From: Rhizomys pruinosus
Lineage: Eukaryota; Chordata; Mammalia; Rodentia; Spalacidae
Direction: 5' to 3'
Assembly (NCBI GenBank): GCA_009823505.1
Contig: VZQC01012374.1
Location: 229,975-293,974 of the forward strand
DNA length: 64,000 bases
Shown here: positions 1 through 10,950 of the stretch, piece after piece
How the letters are laid out: every line of letters begins with the position of its first letter
Numbering within the stretch: the first letter of the stretch is position 1
The notes under the pieces: model-generated
The model's database searches: none
Seen by the model: only the letters and a program-made list of their open reading frames with translations
Told to the model about the DNA's origin: nothing
Translations under genes and position numbers: made by a program

Positions 1-180
1 ATATTTTACTTTACAAAACACTATTATATATTTTTGTATTTGTGATCATTACAAGTTCGCTAAAACTCAGTTACTTAGTGTGAAGATTTGAAACTCAGTT
101 ACTTAGTGTAAATTATTTCTAGCACTTCCAATTTTGCAGAGCAATAAAATTTTCACTCCAGCAATAACTGTCTTCTAATT

Positions 181-391
181 AGCAGTGAAGGGCACCAACT
201 GCTCTTGCCAAAGACCGGGGTTTGATTCCCAGCACCTACATGGGGGCTAATAACCGTCTTTAACTCCAGTTCCAGGGGAATCCAACACCCTCTTTTGACC
301 TCTGCAGCATTGCACAACACGGGTGCACCAACCTACATGCAGACAGTACACTCATACACATAAAAATAATAAATAAAAATATTTTTAAAGA
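181..391 (+). repeat. B2 SINE
   Basis: The body matches the B2 form seen throughout this window: 'gactgctcttgc'-like A-box region, 'tttgattcccagcacc' B box, 'aactccagttccagg' insert and a 3' end in cacataaaa with an AT-rich tail. The first bases are diverged or missing. Confidence 0.85.
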
Positions 392-399
392 AATGTCAA

Positions 400-594
400 G
401 CTGGGCGTGGTGGCGCACGCCTTTAATCCTAGCACTTGGGAGGCAGAGGCAGGCGGATCTTTGTGAGTTCAAGGCCAGCCTGGTCTATAGAGTGAGTTCC
501 AGGACAGCTGAGGCTACAGAGAGACCCTGTCTCAAAAATACCAGAAATGAATGAATGAATAAATAAATAAATAAATAAATAAATAATAAAAAAA
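400..594 (+). repeat. B1 SINE with (AAAT)n tail
   Basis: A complete B1 body from 'gctgggcgtggtgg' to 'gaccctgtctcaaaaa', followed by an A-rich tail expanded as AATG/AAAT tetramers. Confidence 0.9.
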
Positions 595-1129
595 AGAAGG
601 TGATTGTAGTTAATTTCTCAGTTCTAACAGGTGGGATAAAATAAAACAAAACAATTCTTCATGGAAATCCTTTAAGAAGTAGTATATAAACTATTCATAA
701 ATTAATAAGTTCAAATAAACACATAATATGCCCCTATATACATATAAACTTGTTCCTTAAGCTTTGAAGGATCTGAGAATCCCTTTCTTATCAAAAGATT
801 AGAGACCACAGAAGAGGGAATGTTCGCTAGAAACACAAGTTTGGGATTTCCATTTCAGGTTAAGAGACAATTCAACTTAAAAACCATTGATCATCTTTCG
901 GGAATTTATTGGTTGACTATGATCAACTGCACATTTTCTGCTTGCAGATTCTGTTGCCTATGGCAGAAGTTATCTCTGGAGAATCCTTTCATTAGGATCA
1001 TCACACTGTCACATGCAGAACAACAGGTATTTATGTCTGCTTGGAGCTCAGCTGGAGCTGTTGATTGGAGTGCATAATTCCATGGTTAGGACTGTCAGAC
1101 TAATTTAACCTCGTTAAATTGAATTTGAT
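595..1129. other. Unclassified non-repetitive stretch
   Basis: AT-rich sequence without a recognisable repeat or coding signal. An 85-codon open frame at 820-1077 has no family resemblance, no splice context and ordinary AT-rich composition, so it is not called a gene. Confidence 0.5.
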
Positions 1130-1296
1130 GCCAGATGTGGTGGCACGCACCTTTAATCCCAGTACTCTGGAGGCAGAGGCAGGTAGATCTCTGTGAGTTC
1201 AAGGCCATCCTGGTTTACATAGTTGAGCTCCAGGCCAGCTGGGACTAAAGGGAGACCCTGTCTCAAAAAGACAAAAAAACAAAACAAAACAAAACT
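1130..1296 (+). repeat. B1 SINE
   Basis: B1 body with 'ggtggcacgcacctttaatc' and 'gaccctgtctcaaaaag', ending in an (AAAAC)n-type tail. Confidence 0.88.
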
Positions 1297-2198
1297 GAAT
1301 TTCAAACAACCAATAAGTTTTAGTGATATGCAATATTATTTTTCATTTCAAATTCAACAGGATGTCTCATATGATTCACTTGCTTAATCTGGCAACATTG
1401 AAGAAGAAACTATAAATATGTCAGTTTAATGAGCATTTGTAGCAACTCTTTCAATGGGGCTGCTGTGGGAAAGATAAGCAGGCCACAGTGGCAAAATTAC
1501 AAAATCTAGTAATGCTTGGGAATGGCAGTGTGCAGGGAATACAAACACGAACACAGTGTTGTTTCCAAATGGGCTTATCTATTTTATGAGATCCATATTA
1601 TTATGAAGGATGGAATTGATATAGAAACTTTGTTTCCATGTACAAGTTAGGGCTTAACAGAAAGATGATTCTGACTTGCAATGTAATTAAAGGCCCCTGG
1701 CTGTAAGGCAGGTCAGGAACTGCATGGGTTTCCTGTGTGAAGGTGGAAACACAGCACCTTCTATGGAGTACTTTGGGTCAGGTTCTAGCTTCTTCTAACT
1801 GGTAGGTGGATGTAATTTTAGGGTAACCTTGCTAATGATTTATTGCTTTCCTATCTTAGTGGATGGTAGGCCTATCAATGCAAATTTCTAATTCCCACTG
1901 TTTTTTGCTCCAATTTAAAATTCTTGTGGATCTAAGACTATAGTGACTATGAAGATGGGTGGATGTATTTTCCAAAAGTGTGAAAAATGTTAGCTGGAAA
2001 ACCATAGCAAAATAGAAGAGGTTTACAATAATGGCTGAAGACATGTTTGCAGTAATGTAGCTGTAGCAGATCTCCATGTTGATTAGAGTAGAAACAACCA
2101 AAGGAACAGTAACATATTGCAAAAAAGACAGTAAGTCTAGGTCCTTCTTAACTACACAGCAACACTCTTTATCAATATACTTTAAAAAATTTAATGAG
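1297..2198. other. Unclassified intergenic stretch
   Basis: No recognisable repeat, promoter or gene. A 119-codon minus-strand frame at 1856-2215 runs into the neighbouring B1 and has no recognisable domain. Confidence 0.45.
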
Positions 2199-2350
2199 GC
2201 CAGGCATGGTGGCACATCCCTTTAATCACAGTATTCAGGATGCAGAGGCAGGTAGATCTCTATGAGTTCAAAGACAGCCTGTTCTATATAGTGAGTTTCG
2301 GGCCAGCTGGGGCTACAGAGAGACCCTGTCTCAAAAGGGCCAAAAAAATT
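2199..2350 (+). repeat. B1 SINE
   Basis: B1 body with 'ccaggcatggtggcacatcc' and 'gagaccctgtctcaaaaggg'. The 65-codon frame over it is SINE translation. Confidence 0.88.
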
Positions 2351-3670
2351 TATGGAACATTTGTGTATTTCATACATAACATTTCAATCAGTCTTAATCA
2401 CCTTTATACCCCCTTCTCCATTGACACCCTCCAATAGCCCCTCCACCCCTGGAATTTATATATTCTGTCATTTGCGTTAAGGCCTATTGTGCCAAATTAG
2501 TGTTTCTAGCAAATCCCCACTGAGCTCTAGTGATCTTATCCAGAGTCTCTCACTTTCCAAAGACCACCCCTTTCTCACCCAACAATGATCAGCTGCCAGT
2601 ATTTCTTCACCTAAGATTGGGTACTGCTGCCCATTTCCCAAGTTCCATGTTTTTGTCTGTATGAGTTTGCATGGGTCTTGGGCATGCTGATACCATTGCT
2701 GTAGGTTCATATGAGCAGGGTCCCAGGAGATTGTGGGATTCTATATCTATATGATCATGCTTCACCTCCCTGGCTCTTAAAATCTTTGTGCCCCCTCTTC
2801 CACAGTGGTCCCTGAGCCCTGGGTGAGTGAAGCTTAATATAGGAGACCTGTCCATGGACCCACATTCTGCAGACCCCTAATCCTCACAGTTTGGCCATTT
2901 ATGACTTTTTTAGTTCCTGGTCCTCTATTGTATAAGGGAGCTTCCTTAATGAGAGTTAAGAGGTTAATTAGTGTCCTCAGCCACTTGCTCGATGCTGCAT
3001 GAGCCTTAAGTGTAGAGGTTTCATTGTAGATGTGCTGCTGAGGCTTGGACAATTCATAGAAAATATATGGCTGTGACCAGTTGTGGTCCTTGGTCCTCTG
3101 TAATAGTCTTCATTTGATGCAAAAGAAGCTTCTTTATTGAGTTGTGTCTGGGATATTTGTCTATAAACAAAAGGATACATATTTTGCACTTAGTAAGATG
3201 TTACATTAGTCTAGGGCTGCCACACCCTTGGGAATCTAAGATCTATGACCTCCCAAGGCATGTGTATTTGGCTATGTTTATATACCACACATGAGTTTCC
3301 TCCCCCTGAGTGGGCTTCATGTCCAATTAGTTAGCCATTGATTGCCCCAAGATAAAAGTGCCACTACTGTACCAATGTCATATGCTGTGCTGGACTTTGA
3401 TCTGGATATTTGGTCTTAAATCTGCTGTTGGACCATCAATTGCTCTTCTCCCTTAGAAGTGTGCATAGGGCTATCCAAAGCTATGAGATCTACCCTTCAG
3501 GGGAGGTGGCTTCCAGGATAGTTCCAGCTCCATTGCTCCAAACCCAGTCTCAGAAGTATGTCCTATCTTCAGCAATAAGGTCTTATCTTCAAGTTCTGGG
3601 AGGTACTCAATGGCTGTGGCAACAGCCTATGTAATTCGGCGAGTTTCTTGGACTACTCTGGCCAACAACT
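2351..3670 (-). mobile_element. L1 3'-end fragment, antisense
   Basis: The stretch resembles rodent L1 3'-UTR sequence in reverse orientation. Its part around 3200-3360 is the reverse complement of similar sequence at about 8200-8340, which lies in the opposite orientation; both contain the diverged phrase 'catgtgtatttggctatgtt'. No coding L1 remains here, and the subfamily was not determined. Confidence 0.6.
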
Positions 3671-4234
3671 GAAAGGAAGGTTTCTCTTGTCTGGACAGGT
3701 GTTACTAAGGGAGAAATGGACAAAATGAGGGTGTTTAAATGGAAGGGGAACTGAAACGATGAACTTCTGCTCAAAACAGTCAACTTCCTCATGGAGAATA
3801 TTGAGAAAGACTGAGAAAGAGATGAAAGGCATGTTTGGCAGAATGCATGAGCTCTGGTGGGGTGGAATGGGGGGGGGCACGGGTCTAGAGTTGTTAAAAA
3901 TAAAAATAAATTTATAAAAAAAGAAAATAAGAATATTATAGAAAAAATAAATAAATAAATGGAAGGGGAGAGGGAGGGTTATAGAAGGAATTTTGGGGAT
4001 AGAGGGAAAGAAGGAGCTCAAGAGAGGTGGGACCATAGGAGACCGGTATTATCAAGGGAGAAATGGAAAAAATGGGGACACTTAAAATGTTTTTCTTTTT
4101 TTGTTTCTTTTCTTTTTTGGGGGGACACTTAAAATGGGGAAGACATGAGCGAGGGTTAGCCAAGGTGAGGGAGAGAAGAGAGATAAATAATGCCTAGCTA
4201 GTGCAAAAAATTGAGAGAATCATATTAGTCTAAT
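3671..4234. other. Degenerate repeat-derived stretch
   Basis: Two related segments, near 3690-3740 and 4040-4090, share 'aagggagaaatgga' and similar flanks, so this is probably repeat-derived. Purine-rich and AAAT-rich tracts occur between them. No gene is supported, and the 127-codon minus frame is low-complexity F/P/S/I. Confidence 0.4.
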
Positions 4235-4484
4235 AATTGGTTAAGAGCACCGACTGCTCTTACAGAGGACCCGGGTTTGATTCCCAGCACCCACACGGCA
4301 GCTAAGAACTTTCTTTAAGCCGGGCATGATGGCTCACACCTTTAATCCTAGTACTTGGGAGGCAGAGGCAGGGGAATCTCTGTGAGTTCAAGGCCAGCCT
4401 GGACTACAGAGTGAGTTCTAGGCCAGCTGGGGCTATAGGGAGGCCCTGTCTCAAACAAAACAAAAAAACAAAAACAAAAAAAGA
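4235..4484 (+). repeat. Composite B2-B1 SINE
   Basis: The 5' half of a B2, from 'ggttaagagcaccgactgct' to 'cagctaagaac', continues through 'tttctttaa' straight into a complete B1 starting 'gccgggcatgatgg', with an A-rich tail. The junction is the same as in the element at 22746-22988. The B2 head is diverged and I could not delimit a clean target-site duplication. Confidence 0.75.
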
Positions 4485-4697
4485 AACAGTCTCAATATTC
4501 TTTTTATGAAAACCATAAATGACTAATGTAGAAAGTTGAAATATATGCTGTCTATTATAAGGTTTGTATTTATCTCAACACACAATTTATATATTGCATT
4601 TATAGCATCTACAGTGTTCTGCAGCCTTATTCCTTCACTGCATAGTCCACCTTCGACACATTGTCATTTCAGTAAACTCAGAGCTACTTCCTAAATT
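4485..4697. other. Unclassified short stretch
   Basis: No repeat or gene recognised. Confidence 0.4.
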
Positions 4698-4713
4698 TGA
4701 ATGTTGCTTTTTA

Positions 4714-4855
4714 TTATTTTTTTTAATTTTATTATTTAATTATTTATTTTTATCTTTTTGAGACAAGTCTCCCTGTAGCCCCCAGCTGGCCTGGAATTTA
4801 CTCTGTAGACCAGGCTGGCCTTGAACTCACAAAGATCCGCCATCTCTCCGGCCCC
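4714..4855 (-). repeat. Chimeric SINE: B2 head fused to B1 3' body
   Basis: Read on the minus strand, the element begins with about 16 bases of B2 5' end (ggggccggagagatgg), jumps into the B1 body at 'ggatctttgtgagttcaagg', and ends in an A-rich tail. It is flanked by a perfect 16-bp direct repeat (tgaatgttgcttttta) at 4698-4713 and 4856-4871. The fusion was therefore inserted as one retroposed unit. Confidence 0.85.
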
Positions 4856-5069
4856 TGAATGTTGCTTTTTAAATTACTGTTATTTATCAAAAGTTACTTA
4901 CTTAACCAATCATTAACATTACAAATGCTCCATACTGCTTGCATTTTCACCGTTAACATTTATTTTACTCCAATTATATCTGTATAAAGATTGCATTCAT
5001 TACTTCATTTGGGGGAAAGATTTAATTTACGAAGACAATACAGCCTATTCCACCTGGAAGCTGCAAATC

Positions 5070-5364
5070 GGCTGCAACGAAAGGCTGGGAGACCTCTACA
5101 GATGTTGTAGGGCTGCCACTTCTGTAACATTTGCAAGGCTAAGGGGCCCTGTTTCTGGGCTCAGCTGACATCTGTCAAGTATAGAAGGAAGCAAAAGCTG
5201 TGAAAGACCAGCCGGGCAAGACCTTCTCCCTGTGTATCAATAGTTGATTTCTCTCTGAGTATAGCAAAATGACATCCAGTCATCTGATAGGTTAACACCT
5301 CAGATGTTTGAAAAATCCCTCCATGAATCAGGAAGTGAACTTTTGTAAAGTTACAGTCTGGAAA
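5070..5364 (+). repeat. Segmental duplication unit A, left part
   Basis: Diverged but collinear with about 13655-13930, sharing for example 'aaaggctgggagacctctac'. In the second copy this sequence runs without interruption into the homologue of 10101 onward. The whole of 5365-10100 is therefore an insertion in this copy. Confidence 0.8.
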
Positions 5365-5571
5365 TGAAGGATCCCTGCTCCAAGGTTTTATGCACTCTTA
5401 AAATCTGTCTTTAGGAACCATGGTACCGCCATCCCATAAGGCCTCCAATTCACGTACGCTATAAGGTTTCCCTCCCTGCTTCCTCATACCTTGTGCTCAA
5501 CTGAGTCACGCCCGCCTGTGCATCGCTGGCCTGCGTGCCGAGATGATTTTTTGCTATTACACAACCCTTCC
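5365..5571 (+). mobile_element. ERV1-like LTR, 5' portion
   Basis: The sequence starts with TG right after 'gaaa' (5361-5364). The same four bases follow the LTR 3' end at 10101-10104, as expected for a 4-bp gammaretrovirus-type target duplication. The last about 45 bases overlap, with a few mismatches, the start of the other LTR piece at 9828. No retroviral genes are visible. Confidence 0.65.
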
Positions 5572-5572
5572 N
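5572..5572. other. Single-n assembly join
   Basis: One ambiguous base separates LTR sequence from the middle of a B2 SINE. It looks like a contig join rather than a genuine polymorphism. Confidence 0.8.
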
Positions 5573-5666
5573 CAGCTCTCGGCCGCCATGTGGGTGCTGG
5601 GGATCGAACCCGGGTCCTCTGCAAGAGCGTCGGCGCTCCTAACCGCTAGGCCATCTCTCCAGCCCC
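5573..5666 (-). repeat. B2 SINE fragment (5' half), antisense
   Basis: The reverse complement of the B2 head and promoter ending in 'ccatctctccagcccc'. It is cut off at the n on the left. Confidence 0.85.
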
Positions 5667-5879
5667 TCCTCATTGCTCTTAACCACAGCCTCCGCCCCTC
5701 TGTGTCTTCTGCTCTTCTGTTGCTGATCACCTTCCTCCCTGTAAACTGACTTCCCTTTGACTTTAATGTCACATGTATTCGATGAAATCTCCCTCTCTCA
5801 CTCCCTCTTCAAATCTCTATCTTCTTTTAGACTCTCCTTTCTACTTTTGTTACACACAAAGGCATACACAAAAACACAG

Positions 5880-6500
5880 CCTAAATCTAAATTATGCATA
5901 CGAGAGTAGACAGGAAGCTTTTGTTTGAGTCTATCATATTTCACTACCATAATAAATTCCAGTTCCATCTATTTCCTGCAAAGTTATGCTTTAACTTGTC
6001 TTATTGGCTACATAAAATTCTATTTAGATATGTATCCCATTTTCTGTTGAAAAAAATTTGTGTGTGTACACGTACATCTGTGTCATGGGATGTGTATGGA
6101 GGTCAGAGGACATCTTGTGGGCGTTGTTTCTCTCCTTCCACCTTCACGATCCTGGGGATCTGACTTACAGTGTCAGACTTGGTAGCAAATACGTTTATCC
6201 ATAGAGCCATCTCACTAGCATTGTACCTCATTTTCTTTATGCATTTATTTTAATAGAGACTTCTGCTGGTTCCATTTCTTAGCTATTAATGAATAGTCAG
6301 TATATCAATAAACATGGACATGAAGTATCTCTGTGGCATGTTCACACAGAATCCTTTGGGTTTATACACAGGAGTAGTATAGATAGCTACGTCATATCAT
6401 AGTCTTGTTTTTACTTTCCTGAAGAACTTCCACAATGACTCCCAAAGAGAAAATACCAGTTTACATTCCCACTGGCAGTGTATAAGATCATGGGGATTGA
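5880..6500 (-). mobile_element. L1 ORF2 C-terminal fragment, antisense, interrupted by a SINE
   Basis: Plus-strand phrases such as 'tcaataaacatggacatgaa' and 'acattcccactggcagtgta' are the reverse complement of the L1 ORF2 3' region. It is heavily decayed with no open frame. A B3/B4-like SINE at about 6055-6230 interrupts it. Confidence 0.7.
6055..6230 (-). repeat. B3/B4-like old SINE
   Basis: Contains 'ggaggtcagaggacatcttg' and ends near 'atagagccatctcactagc', the usual reverse-complement head of older B2-related rodent SINEs. Confidence 0.55.
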
Positions 6501-7507
6501 TCTGGGGGTTAAAGTAGAATTTCTGAGAAAAGTAAAAGGAATAGGAAAAAAGAAACATATTTCTTGTGCATCTATTGTAAATATTTTTATATCAGGATTC
6601 CATTTAGAAACAGCAAGAGCAGGGTACTGAAATGTTAGTTAGAGAGGTTCCATGACAAGAGAAAGAGCTGCCATCATAATGTTCACATGGTTGACACAAA
6701 GGCTCTCTGTTGAACGAGGAAGTTTCACTGGTGAGGGCTGACAGATACATTAGGTTTCTCCCTACTATATGTTCCATGAGGCATCACCAATCATTATAGT
6801 ACAGGCATATAATATAACCAGTAAGAATGAGGGATCTTGAGTAAGGATGGTATAGATGAAATTCAGAAAGACAGTGTACAGTGAATACTGCAAATTCCAC
6901 AATAAGACCCAGTTAAATCTGTGTATCTACACTGTTAAAAAGTTTCCTGTAAAGCTTATTAAAATGTAGGTGTTTAAAGTCTTCCGCAGACATATTGGAT
7001 TTATTTATTTGATGTTCTCTTAATATTTATTATTGTTGCTTCATACACTATGATGATACATTATGTCCCTGAATAATTATGTGCCATATTTCAAGTTTTT
7101 TTCCTTTATAAGTATTAGGTCTTTTCATTTTTGTGAAGCAGAAATAACAAATACACAAATATAAGCATGACAATTATCAATATATATGTTCTTTTCTAAA
7201 GTTTTTTAACTGACTTGTTGCCATGGAAACAAGTAAATTTCCTGTCAGTTGCATTATTTTTATTATGATGCATCTGCAATTTGGCTTTAGAAAATTACCA
7301 TTAGTAAATTAACCACAGCCATTATAAAGCCCTCTTCCTTACAAGCACATTTGGGTTTTTTCTCGTGCTTGGCTGATAATTCTACACTCAGCCATAGGCT
7401 GAGGTTGAGTCTTAAAGAACGAAAGACTGTCTCAGAGCTTTCTGGAAATGAATGTCAACACAACACAATGGTAGGGAAATAAATTAATTCAAGAAAGAGG
7501 CAGGAAA
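6501..7507. other. Unclassified AT-rich intergenic stretch
   Basis: No recognisable gene, repeat boundary or regulatory element. The sequence is AT-rich with short poly-T tracts. Confidence 0.45.
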
Positions 7508-7632
7508 TCCAGGAGTGGTGGAGTTTGCCTTTAATCCCAACACTTGGGAGACAGAAGACAGAGACAGGTTTATCACTGAGATAGCCTGGTCTACATAGCA
7601 TGTTCCAAGTAAGCCAGGGCTACAAGGAAACT
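7508..7632 (+). repeat. Diverged B1 SINE
   Basis: 'ttgcctttaatcccaacact', 'agcctggtctacatag' and 'ccagggctacaaggaaac' mark an old B1 body. Confidence 0.7.
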
Positions 7633-7636
7633 ATTA

Positions 7637-7862
7637 ACTAATTACTGTTATGTTGCTGTGATAAAAAGTCAGCACCAAGGCAATTTGCAGAAGAAAGAGT
7701 TTATTCAGCTTAGGGTTCCAGAGGGCAACATTCCATCATGGTGGAGTGGGCATGGCAGGAGGCAGGCAGAGTTGAAAGCTGAGCATTCCTGCCTTCAAGC
7801 AGGCACAGAAAGCAGTGAATAACCGGGAATCTGGCAAGGCTTAAAAACTCTCAAAGCTGATC
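7637..7862 (-). mobile_element. MaLR-like LTR fragment
   Basis: 'gttgctgtgataaaaagtca' and 'ttccagagggcaacattcca' match the form of the LTR at 51564-51920 in the same orientation. It is truncated, and the family name is inferred. Confidence 0.55.
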
Positions 7863-9240
7863 CCCAGAAGAAAGAATGCAAAAGAAGGAAGATAATAAGA
7901 GACAGGTATTATCAAGAATCTCCAAGATTCTTGATAATCAAGGGCTATTGCCACAGCCCTTGATTATCTCCCACAACTGGAAGGTAAAACTCTATTGTTG
8001 AAGACAGGACATACTCCAAACATAGGACTTGGAACAATGGAGCAGAAACTGACGTGGAAGCCTCCTCCCTGAAGACTAACTCTCACAGTATTACAGGATA
8101 GTATGCGAGCTGCTAAAGGAGAAAAATCAATTAATGATCTAACCCCAGCTTTGAAGCCTAAAAACCATAACAATGACTGGTACAGAAAACTTTATTAGTG
8201 AAGTAGTGACACTTTTATCTTGGGAATAATCAATAGCTATCTAACTGAGGTCAAAGCTCACTCAGTGGGATGGAACACATGTGTGGCACTGTAAACATAG
8301 CTAAATACACATGGCAGGAGAGGTCATAGATCCTCAAGAAAATCCTACATCTCTCACGTTCCTAGACAAATGTAATTTCTTTCTGTATGCTAAATATGGA
8401 TCTTTATAGTTACACAGGGGTAGCAGCCCTCACTCATCAAACAAGCTTCATGGAGACTATTACAGAGATCCACAAATGGTCACACACAGAGAATAAGTGT
8501 CTGAGAGATGCTGAGGCCTATGTGACACATCTAGAATGAACTCCCTACACCTAAGGTTGACAGAATGTACTGGAACAGTGGGTAGAGAAAATACTAATGA
8601 ATCTCTCAGCTCTCACCAGCAAAGCTTCCTCATGCAACAGAGGGTGATGAACACAGAAGACCACAACTGGCCAAAGTGTAGAGAATAAGAGACTGCAGGG
8701 TGTGTGTCCATAGATAAGATTCCTATATTAAACCTCACCCAACAAGGGCTCAGGAACCATTATAGAAGAATGGGTGGAACAACAGTAAGAACCAGGGGTG
8801 GAACATGAACATGAGGAAACAGAGTCTTCCAGCCTTCTGGGAACTTTCTCATATTTACTTATAGCAAAGGTGACAACATGCACAAGACCAAAGCAAAACT
8901 CAATCAGACAAAAACCCAGCAAAGAACTGGATAAATGGTCAGGAGACTCCAACCTCGGTTGAGGAACTGCTAGTAGCTGATTATTGCTGGGAGAGGGAGA
9001 GTTGATCCTCTTTGTAGGAGTGATACTAAATAGGCTGAACAGGCTCTAGTATATGAACTCACACAGAGAGATATCTGGGCACACAAACCAAACTTGATTT
9101 GATAAGCCTTAAACTGTATGACTGAATACATGAAAACTTGTGGGTGGGCTTTTGGGCTGTAGATAGTGGAGCAGGTCTAAATATGATTAAGATATATTGT
9201 ATGAAATTTACAAAAGTTCAATTAAAATATTCATTGACTC
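7863..9240 (+). mobile_element. L1 3'-end fragment, sense
   Basis: Sense-orientation counterpart of the antisense L1 sequence at 2351-3670. It lies downstream of the coding region and ends in 'tgtatgaaatttacaaaagt' with an AT-rich 3' end. Two overlapping hairpins lie at 7909-7968. No ORF2 sequence is preserved. Confidence 0.6.
7909..7968. other. Two overlapping perfect stem-loops
   Basis: Stem 1 pairs 7909-7921 with 7925-7937 (13 bp, 3-nt loop). Stem 2 pairs 7933-7946 with 7955-7968 (14 bp, 8-nt loop). They share 7933-7937, so both cannot form completely at once. They sit in L1-derived sequence. Confidence 0.8.
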
Positions 9241-9721
9241 ATAGTGAATTGGTGTAATGTTAAAGTCTTGAGAGAAGTCCACTGTTTTAATTCTAACACA
9301 AATTGAACCATAGGCAGACTAAAGTAAAAATAATACCAATCATATAATTATAGTATAATGGTAATATTGATGTCTAACTTAATATAAAAGATAGTTTACA
9401 ATGAAGAGGACTAAAGAAGTTACAGTTTTACCCAAGTTCATTTTTCACAATATCCTATGTGTGTTTACATAGAAGCTTTGGATGGACATGACAAGCTTGC
9501 AAATCTCCCTGGACAACAAAAGGGACAGGATATCCTGGGCCTCTGGAGAAGGGCAACTTTGCTGGCCATGATGTCAAAGATAGTGATAAGAAATTTATTT
9601 ATGATGTACGGGACACTTAATGAAATGTTTCTATGAAAATGAGCCTACTTCAGAACATTGTAGGCACAGAGCAAGTAGTATCTGCTCCTGGTAATTTTTC
9701 AATATTTAAAAAATTACATTT
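9241..9721. other. Unclassified intergenic stretch
   Basis: No repeat or gene recognised before the truncated B1. Confidence 0.4.
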
Positions 9722-9826
9722 AAGTCAGGCATGGTGGAGCATGCCTTTGATCCCAGCACTTTCGAGGCAGAGGCAGGCGGATCTCTGTGAGTTCAAGGCC
9801 AGCCTGGTCATAGTCAGTTCAAAGCC
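9722..9826 (+). repeat. B1 SINE truncated at an assembly join
   Basis: B1 5' and central part from 'gtcaggcatggtgg' to 'agcctggtcatagtcagttc', cut by the n at 9827. Confidence 0.85.
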
Positions 9827-9827
9827 N
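9827..9827. other. Single-n assembly join
   Basis: Separates a cut B1 from LTR sequence that overlaps the other LTR piece (5528-5571). Confidence 0.8.
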
Positions 9828-10100
9828 TGGCCTGCGTGCTGAGATGATTTTTTACTATTACACAACCCTTCCTCCATTTCCCCATACCTTGGGATCTCTG
9901 CTTTTAAAAGTTCCCTACCCCAGTCACTGGGGGTCGGTCTCCTCTGCCCCTGCTTGGGTTATGAGTCCGACCCCAGTGCACTGGTTCTTTCCCGAATAAA
10001 CCTCATGTAATTGCAGCGAGAATGGTCTTGGCTGATTTTTTGGGAGTCCTTCTATCCCAAGATTTGCGTGAGAGTCACTCCAGTTTCTGGGGGTCTTTCA
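9828..10100 (+). mobile_element. ERV1-like LTR, 3' portion (end of U3, R, U5)
   Basis: Contains an A/T-rich promoter-like 'cttttaaaagttccc', the polyadenylation signal AATAAA at 9995-10000, and a 3' terminus 'gggggtctttca' of the kind known from gammaretroviral LTRs. The target repeat 'gaaa' follows at 10101-10104, matching 5361-5364. It may be a solo LTR split by misassembly or the 3' LTR of a provirus whose interior is missing. No viral gene is visible. Confidence 0.7.
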
Positions 10101-10620
10101 GAAACACAGAACACTAGCAAAATAAGAATGTTTATTTAAATGTAGAATATTTATTTACATATGAAATACCCTTAAATGTTAACAAGTTCAAAATTGAGCT
10201 CTTTACAATCTTCTTTACAATCTTTAGGAAAAATACCACAAACTGTAAAGTTTGTGAGTAAATTTGAGAACATAAGAGCTCTTGGCTTAAAAATATAGTA
10301 AAGTACACATCTAAATAAAATAATTAAGGAGACAAAGGAAAGAAGGTGGGAAATTTTCATACCCAAGGCTATCTCATGTAACTATGATAGCACAAATGAT
10401 AATAGAAAAGTGTGTAAGGTTGTTGGAGATATAGAGTGTAGAAATTAAGCTTGCCTATTTCCAGAAAGAAATATAAGGACTAAGAGAAATGAAGGCCATG
10501 AACTTGTCAGTGATAGCATACCAAATGGTCTCCCTTCTAAAAGTTTTTCAGGTCTGATTATTAAGGCAATTTTTTCCTGTTAGTTAAACATTTTTATGCT
10601 GTGAAGTTAAAAAACAAATC
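10101..10620 (+). repeat. Segmental duplication unit A, middle part
   Basis: Diverged and collinear with about 13927-14450, from 'aacacagaacactagc' to 'tgatagcataccaaatgg'. No coding sequence; the 64-codon minus frame is not supported by any family. Confidence 0.8.
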
Positions 10621-10706
10621 AGCGTGGCCTGAATCGTTCAGCTGCTCAGTGCACTGATACCAGGGAATATGAGGTTCTTAGACTCATTAATAAAAATATT
10701 TAATAA

Positions 10707-10950
10707 TGGGGCTGGAGAGATGGCTCAGGGGTTAACAGCACCGACTGCTCTTGCAGAGGACCTGGGTTCAATTCTCAGCACCCACATGGCAGCTAAGAAC
10801 CGTCTTTAACTCCAGTTCCAGGGGAATCCGACGCCGTCTTTTGACCTCCGCGGCATTGCATGACACGGGTGAACCAAACTACATGCAGACAGTACACTCA
10901 TACACATAAAATAATAAATAAACTAATTAATTAAAAACATATTTAAAAAA
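10707..10950 (+). repeat. B2 SINE
   Basis: Full-length B2 from 'ggggctggagagatggctca' to 'cacataaaataataaataaa'. It is absent from the paralogous unit B, so it inserted after the duplication or was lost there. Confidence 0.9.
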
